Shown here: positions 5,916 through 9,479 of the stretch, one piece after another
Layout: each line of letters begins with the position of its first letter
Numbering within the stretch: position 1 is the first letter of the stretch
Origin: an uncultured Caryophanales bacterium
Lineage (GTDB): Bacteria; Bacillota_I; Bacilli_A; RF39; UBA660
Direction of reading: 5' to 3'
Length of the DNA: 9,479 bases
Assembly: GCA_947302515.1 (NCBI GenBank)
Contig: CAMYVT010000033.1
Span: 1 to 9,479 of the forward strand
Translations under genes and position numbers: made by a program
The notes under the pieces: model-generated
The model's input: the letters and a program-made list of their open reading frames with translations, nothing else
Database searches by the model: none
Told to the model about the DNA's origin: nothing

Positions 5916-6269
5916 CTATCTTTTTCTTCCTTCTTCTTTTTCCTTTAATTCACCACGTAGGAAGGCATATACATTTTGTCTTTCTTTTTCTCTATCATTA
6001 TCTTCTGTAGCAATATCATCGGTTGTTATATAGTCTCTTGGAGGATTCCATTTTCCATCACCATACTTATCCCAATTACCTGCAGGTACTATTCTACCAA
6101 AGACAACACAATATGGTATTCCTAACTCTCTTGCATTCATTAATCTGTCAGTAATTCCAGTTGTTATTGTTTCAGTCAGATCAATATCATGAATATTACC
6201 TCCATATCTGCTATATAATACTTCATCCTTTACTGCATCAAATCTCATTAATCTATCCATTATACTCAT
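5916..6269 (-). CDS. Unrecognised 117-residue protein, first gene of the guaD operon
   Basis: I do not recognise this protein. It is soluble, with no signal peptide. The first half contains RYGGNIHDIDLTETITTG and a central strand-rich core GIPYCVVFGRIVPAGNW (49-65), followed by a Tyr/Gly/Pro-rich loop (DKYGDGKWNPPRDY). The last 35 residues are highly charged, rich in Glu/Arg/Lys, and predicted helical. A strong ribosome site (AAGGAGG, about 8 nt before ATG 6267-6269) and the position directly behind the operon promoter mark it as a real, well-translated gene. Coupling to guaD (one base between stop and start) suggests a role tied to purine metabolism or a nucleobase-related process. That is inference from context. 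Confidence 0.85.
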   Translation of the reverse strand: MSIMDRLMRFDAVKDEVLYSRYGGNIHDIDLTETITTGITDRLMNARELGIPYCVVFGRIVPAGNWDKYGDGKWNPPRDYITTDDIATEDNDREKERQNVYAFLRGELKEKEEGRKR

Positions 6270-6279
6270 TTTATCGCCT

Positions 6280-6342
6280 CCTTAAAAATAACAATATTTT
6301 CTGTTATCACAAACACATTCCCATAAATAATAATTTTTTTAC
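6280..6342 (-). promoter_or_regulatory. Structured 5' leader of the guaD operon
   Basis: The roughly 95-nt leader predicted from the -10 at 6370-6375 contains two inverted repeats. The first is CATAAATA (6312-6319) with TATTTATG (6333-6340). The second is ATAACA (6288-6293 on the plus strand) with TGTTAT (6302-6307), followed on the minus strand by five T residues directly before AAGGAGG. The second could act as an attenuator-like hairpin. I see no purine-riboswitch core sequences. Confidence 0.3.
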
Positions 6343-6369
6343 TATTTATGCAGAATTAACATCATATTA

Positions 6370-6375
6370 ATTATA
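6370..6375 (-). promoter_or_regulatory. -10 box for the guaD operon
   Basis: Minus-strand TATAAT in the context TTTTTGATATAAT, immediately behind the DUF1015 gene's terminator. No good -35 is visible at 16-18 nt; that position falls inside the terminator palindrome. The same TTTTTGATATAAT block precedes the gene at 7689-9176. Confidence 0.45.
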
Positions 6376-6377
6376 TC

Positions 6378-6408
6378 AAAAATATCCACAATATTGTGGA
6401 TATTTATT
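6378..6408 (-). terminator. Palindromic terminator, copy 1 (after the DUF1015 gene)
   Basis: A perfect 26-bp palindrome (6380-6405) is built from aaatatccacaat and its complement. On the minus strand it is followed by TTTTT. It lies just after the TAA of the DUF1015 gene. The same 31-nt block occurs at 7660-7690. Confidence 0.85.
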
Positions 6409-6414
6409 TTTACT

Positions 6415-7623
6415 TTACTTTATTTTTCTTGCTTCCAAGTAAAATCTTTTATCATAACTATGTCCCATTGAAAATGCTTTTCTAGGTAATACTCCATCTT
6501 TTATAACAGTATCAAATAATTCTTCTTTTTTTATTGAATCAAGTAATATACCAATCGTATTATCATTATTAACTAAATCTTTTACAGCATCTTCTCCATG
6601 AATATAGTCTATTATTCCTTCATGTGTTTTTAAGTACTCATCAAGAAACATTTGAATTGAACCTACTGAAATATTTGATTTAGGATTTTCTATATAGTAA
6701 TCTTTAGAATAATTATTTGTTACTATAGTAATTTTTTGTCCTGTTCCTTCTTCAGTAATATTATAATAATTATTCAATTCTTTTATAAAATTATCTACAT
6801 CAATATCAAACAATACTCTGTGTATTGGTTTAAATTGTAGAGCATCACTATGAAGATTTACTATTTCAACTAATGCATATCTAGCAGGATGTTTTAAATA
6901 ATCTTCTGCTGATAATTTCTCTTTCAATTTTTCATAGCATATTTTAGCTGTTGCTAGAGAATGATTACCATCACCTACAGCAAATACCAACTCATTATCA
7001 TTATTATTAATTTTTTCTAATAATATGTCTTCTAACTCTTCTGGAACTTTATATCCCTTAATATGTCCCCCATTTTGCATTAAATCAAAATCATATATTT
7101 TTTCATGAGCTCCATATTTAATACTTTCAATTATTTCTTTTTTTGGATCATTTATTAAAATCATAATATGAGGCATTTCTAAAGGAGCATGCTCTCTAAC
7201 TTTAACACGGGGAGGAATTCTTTCAATTACAGTTTCTTCTGTTGCTCTTACTCGAGTTTTTGAATTATTTTCAAATGAATAATCTTCTAAATCTATTTCT
7301 CCAATAATACCTTCTCTTATTCTACCATCACTTTGTTCTCTTTCTATATAGATTAGTGAATCATTATACTCCTGGAAAATCTCCTTCTTTAGATAACTCT
7401 CCATGGTTTTATTTATTTTTTTAATACTTTTATCTACATTATCATCTAAATATACTTCTGGTAATATAATGTTTAATGAAGATGGATTTTTTCCAACTAT
7501 CTTTTTTGTTTCTTCCCAGTATAATGGATCAGATGTATATTGATCACATGCTACTACACTCCATTTACTTATATCTATATTGGTTGGAACTAATATATCT
7601 GCTTTTTTAAATGTACTCTTCAT
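6415..7623 (-). CDS. DUF1015 family protein (COG4198)
   Basis: A 402-residue cytoplasmic protein of the DUF1015 family, whose biochemical function is not established. In some bacteria family members sit beside serine-biosynthesis genes (serA/serC); that context is absent here. Recognisable family stretches are the N-terminal WSVVACDQYTSDPLYWEET (21-39), ATEETVIERIPPR (127-139), VFAVGDGNHSLATAK (213-227, the family's GDGHHR-like motif, here with Asn-His-Ser), the middle FKPIHRVLF (264-272), and the C-terminal GVLPRKAFSMGHSYDKRFYLEARKI (377-401). Length is normal for the family. AAGGTGG six bases before the ATG supports the start. It is a single-gene unit with its own terminator and a TATAAT at 7651-7656 just upstream. 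The DGN-H-S motif and acidic residues could mark a nucleotide or phosphate site, but this is not demonstrated. Confidence 0.92.
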   Translation of the reverse strand: MKSTFKKADILVPTNIDISKWSVVACDQYTSDPLYWEETKKIVGKNPSSLNIILPEVYLDDNVDKSIKKINKTMESYLKKEIFQEYNDSLIYIEREQSDGRIREGIIGEIDLEDYSFENNSKTRVRATEETVIERIPPRVKVREHAPLEMPHIMILINDPKKEIIESIKYGAHEKIYDFDLMQNGGHIKGYKVPEELEDILLEKINNNDNELVFAVGDGNHSLATAKICYEKLKEKLSAEDYLKHPARYALVEIVNLHSDALQFKPIHRVLFDIDVDNFIKELNNYYNITEEGTGQKITIVTNNYSKDYYIENPKSNISVGSIQMFLDEYLKTHEGIIDYIHGEDAVKDLVNNDNTIGILLDSIKKEELFDTVIKDGVLPRKAFSMGHSYDKRFYLEARKIK

Positions 7624-7650
7624 TTTATACCACCTTGTTTCATTTTATCA

Positions 7651-7656
7651 ATTATA
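7651..7656 (-). promoter_or_regulatory. -10 box for the DUF1015 gene
   Basis: Minus-strand TATAAT follows within a few bases of the palindromic terminator's T-tract and lies 27 bases before the ATG. No convincing -35 is seen; its place is within the palindrome. Confidence 0.4.
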
Positions 7657-7659
7657 TAA

Positions 7660-7690
7660 AAAAATATCCACAATATTGTGGATATTTATT
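7660..7690 (-). terminator. Palindromic terminator, copy 2 (after the pseudo-EF-Tu gene)
   Basis: The same perfect 26-bp palindrome as copy 1 (here 7662-7687), followed on the minus strand by seven T residues. It overlaps the TAA stop (7686-7688) of the pseudo-EF-Tu gene. The identity between copies extends over 31 nt. Confidence 0.88.
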
Positions 7691-9176
7691 CAATAATCTC
7701 TTCTACTATTCCAACTGCTACTACTTTTGAGTCTTTATAGTAAGGTATTTTCATACCTTCTTGAATAGCTTGTTTTTCTTCTAAATCTATTGTTACTTCT
7801 ATAGCATTACCTGGAGTAACATTAGGAGTACTTCCAGGTAATATTATTTCTCCTTTTATTTCTTTTTCAATTTTAAAAGTATAAGTATCTTTATCTTGCA
7901 TTGGAGTAGCCTCTCCACCTTCATCTATTGTTTTTAGATAAGTATATACTTTTACCTTTTTATGTTTTTGTACTGCATATGAATCTTCTTCATATTTAGT
8001 ATTTTTAAACCAACTATCTGCTTCTGTAAGTAATTTACTAATATCTTGGGTGTTTTCTATATTGCCAATAATAATTGGTGTTTTTGTATTATCATATCCT
8101 TTTGCTGATAATAAATCCATTACATCTTTTTTTGCTGTTTGATTAATATTATCATCATCCGATTTACTAATAAATACTATTATTCTTTCTACACCAACTT
8201 TATCAAGAGCACTTGCAATTTCTATTGTTTGTGATTGTACTGAATCACTCGCTTTTAGTACTAAAATAGCACCATCTATTTTTTCTAATTCATCACTTAA
8301 AATTGCATATTTAAAAAACTCTGGATATCCACATGGATATCTTAAATTATACTTTCTTTTCCCAGAAGATATTTCATTCTTCATTAACGAATAAGAAATA
8401 TCATATGAAGATTCATCCTGACATTCATGTTCTGTTGTCTCATCACTTTCAGTTAATTTAACAAATAATGCATCTTTAGTAGAATTAACATCTCCTACTA
8501 ATGCAACATTTATATTACCAACTGTTTGTTTATTAATACCTGCTTTTCCATTTCTAAAGGAAGGAATAACTACAAATATAAGTTCTAACACTAATAATGC
8601 TATTAATATTATCAAAATAATAAATAATAATAATTTACTACTTTTCTTAGATGTCTCCTTATTTTCCTCTGAATCTAATGTTGCTTGTTCAATATTATCT
8701 TGCCCTTCAACAGGAATTTCTCCCAATTGTTGAAATGGTGCATTTATTTCTGCTTGTGATACAGCCTGATAAACTTCTGGTTGTGTACTTTCTACAGTCA
8801 TTTCTACTCTAGATTGTAGAGATTCAACTGGAGTTGTTTCTACTTGTTGTTGTTCCTCTACTATTACATCGGGTTGATTTTCATTAGGAATATCAGCAAA
8901 TTGTTGGAATGTTGGAACTGCTTCTTCTTGTTCTTCTTTTCCTAAATCTGGAGTTACAGTTAATGGTTCACTATTTTCTATTACTGGTTCATTCACCTGA
9001 GATAATTCATTTTGAGAAAGAATGCTTTCAGGAATCTGATCTTGTGGCATTTCATCAATGTTAGCAGTAATCATTACTGGTTCTTCAGATGGTTGTTCCT
9101 CAACTGTTGGTTCCATATCTGGTTGAATTACTGGTGGAGTTAAATCATTTTGAACTGTATTAGGATCTTGATTCAT
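7686..9176 (-). CDS. Membrane-anchored degenerate EF-Tu paralogue (pseudo-GTPase domain plus domain III)
   Basis: A 496-residue protein; numbering starts at ATG 9176. Residues 1-178 form an acidic Pro/Gln/Glu/Val-rich low-complexity arm with a repeated FQQ-F/L-x-D/E-IP motif (90-97, 148-155). A Lys cluster (173-181) and one transmembrane helix (about 182-205) follow. Residues 222-395 align by eye with the EF-Tu G domain: NVALVGDVNSTKD at the P-loop, KIDGAILVLKASDSVQSQT (299-317) against the EF-Tu QMDGAILVVSAADGPMPQT, VERIIVFISKSD at G4 and KTPIIIG near G5. Residues 406-496 match EF-Tu domain III (VYTYLKTIDEGGEATPM, GEIILPG, TPGN, ending GIVEEIIE). Domain II is missing. P-loop Gly is T233 and Thr is D235; the G3 Asp is Y280; the catalytic His is Y284; G4 Asn is S337. 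GTP hydrolysis is therefore unlikely. Two Cys only (252, 282). GTG at 9185 would add three residues; ATG 9176 follows AGAAAGAAG. I infer a scaffold or sensor at the membrane. Confidence 0.85.
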   Translation of the reverse strand: MNQDPNTVQNDLTPPVIQPDMEPTVEEQPSEEPVMITANIDEMPQDQIPESILSQNELSQVNEPVIENSEPLTVTPDLGKEEQEEAVPTFQQFADIPNENQPDVIVEEQQQVETTPVESLQSRVEMTVESTQPEVYQAVSQAEINAPFQQLGEIPVEGQDNIEQATLDSEENKETSKKSSKLLLFIILIILIALLVLELIFVVIPSFRNGKAGINKQTVGNINVALVGDVNSTKDALFVKLTESDETTEHECQDESSYDISYSLMKNEISSGKRKYNLRYPCGYPEFFKYAILSDELEKIDGAILVLKASDSVQSQTIEIASALDKVGVERIIVFISKSDDDNINQTAKKDVMDLLSAKGYDNTKTPIIIGNIENTQDISKLLTEADSWFKNTKYEEDSYAVQKHKKVKVYTYLKTIDEGGEATPMQDKDTYTFKIEKEIKGEIILPGSTPNVTPGNAIEVTIDLEEKQAIQEGMKIPYYKDSKVVAVGIVEEIIE

Positions 9177-9211
9177 CTTCAACACTTCTTTCTATTCTTG
9201 ATATCATACTT

Positions 9212-9217
9212 ATTATA
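9212..9217 (-). promoter_or_regulatory. -10 box for the pseudo-EF-Tu gene
   Basis: Minus-strand TATAAT in the block TATTTTTGATATAAT, the same 15 nt found before the guaD operon. The -35 position is only a T-run. Its distance of 35 bases to the ATG is normal. Confidence 0.45.
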
Positions 9218-9230
9218 TCAAAAATAATTA

Positions 9231-9254
9231 TAAAAAAAAACAATATTTATTGTC
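9231..9254 (-). terminator. Terminator of the partial right-edge gene
   Basis: A small hairpin (acaat 9240-9244, attgt 9249-9253, 4-nt loop) followed on the minus strand by nine T residues. It overlaps the stop codon at 9247-9249. Confidence 0.75.
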
Positions 9255-9479
9255 TTTCTTTTACATGTTGTTTTTCTTCAGTATCACCAAATGGTAGTTC
9301 TTCAACTCTTTTTAGAGAAAGCCTTTCTGGGTCAATTATTTCCAATAATTCTCCCATAATATTTTTCCCATTTTTAGCTCTTCCTCTTAATTCTTTAATC
9401 TCTTTATTTGATTTATGATAATCGGTCCTTAATGTATCAACAAATTCATAAAAAGGTATTTGTATTTTGTTTAATGCTT
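9247..9479 (-). CDS. C-terminal end of an unrecognised protein (partial; 5' end beyond right edge)
   Basis: An open frame with no start in the window enters at 9477 and ends at TAA 9247-9249, giving 76 residues. It is strongly charged and helical in look, with a Lys/Glu-rich run (SNKEIKELRGRAKNGKN), then IMGELLEIIDPERLSLKRVEELPFGD and a polar tail ending HVKERQ. I do not recognise it. The heptad-like spacing of Ile/Leu in the middle is compatible with a short coiled coil. The terminator separates it from the pseudo-EF-Tu gene, which has its own -10 box, so co-transcription is not required. Confidence 0.75.
   Translation of the reverse strand, partial: ALNKIQIPFYEFVDTLRTDYHKSNKEIKELRGRAKNGKNIMGELLEIIDPERLSLKRVEELPFGDTEEKQHVKERQ

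Noticed and set aside
6161..6370. Plus-strand 69-codon frame opposite the first gene of the guaD operon
   Set aside because: It is antisense to a well-supported gene and its leader, with no ribosome site.
6270..6375. Purine (guanine) riboswitch before the guaD operon
   Set aside because: I looked for the conserved junction and loop sequences of the purine aptamer and did not find them; the leader is also short. Only two simple hairpins are visible.
6380..7687. DnaA boxes or a replication origin at the repeated palindromes
   Set aside because: Each palindrome holds two inverted ATATCCACA sequences one base off the DnaA box, but both copies sit exactly at gene ends with T-tracts, fitting terminators; no clustered boxes or dnaA/dnaN genes are near.
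7686..9176. Pseudogene of tuf produced by insertion or deletion
   Set aside because: The frame is intact over 496 codons, has its own ribosome site, -10 box and terminator, and the non-motif core is conserved, so it looks like a maintained gene.

Overview
This 9.5 kb window is a very AT-rich, densely packed bacterial chromosome segment. GGAGG-type ribosome-binding sites, TTGNNN/TATAAT promoters, short hairpin-plus-T-tract terminators and the protein families point to a low-GC Firmicutes/Bacilli lineage, perhaps one of the uncultured gut Bacilli related to the Mollicutes. That placement is inference. The standard code reads through all genes. Nothing in the window suggests phage, insertion sequence, CRISPR, tRNA or rRNA.

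Layout, left to right. (1) 1-1188, minus: 5' part of a large surface protein with a signal peptide, a mid-protein membrane hairpin and parallel beta-helix-like repeats, running off the left edge. (2) 1268-2176, minus: a short cytoplasmic GH13 alpha-amylase-like protein. (3) 2243-2899, minus: the PLP-homeostasis protein YggS. (4) 2962-3555, minus: an unrecognised 197-residue protein, divergent from (5) a LysR-type regulator at 3680-4558, plus. Their predicted promoters overlap almost completely. (6) 4622-5338, plus: an orphan HipA-C-like kinase with its own promoter, whose -35 lies in the preceding terminator. (7) A minus-strand operon at 5347-6269: unknown 117-residue protein, guanine deaminase (GuaD), then a 25-residue single-helix membrane peptide. 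(8) 6415-7623, minus: a DUF1015-family protein. (9) 7689-9176, minus: the most remarkable gene, described below. (10) 9247-9479, minus: C-terminal end of an unrecognised protein.

The standout is gene 9. Its C-terminal 270 or so residues align by eye with elongation factor Tu. They keep the scaffold of the G domain and essentially the whole of domain III, but have lost all of domain II. The nucleotide-binding and catalytic motifs are degenerate: GHVDHGKT became GDVNSTKD, DCPGH became YPCGY, NKCD became SKSD, and the G5 SAL is lost. This pseudo-EF-Tu is attached to a single transmembrane helix and a roughly 180-residue acidic Pro/Gln/Glu-rich arm. It looks like an EF-Tu paralogue turned into a membrane-anchored, probably non-GTPase protein.

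Most genes form single-gene units. The preceding gene's terminator is followed within a few bases by the TATAAT of the next gene. Two neighbouring genes (8 and 9) end in an identical 26-bp palindromic terminator. No stretch over 300 bases lacks a gene.
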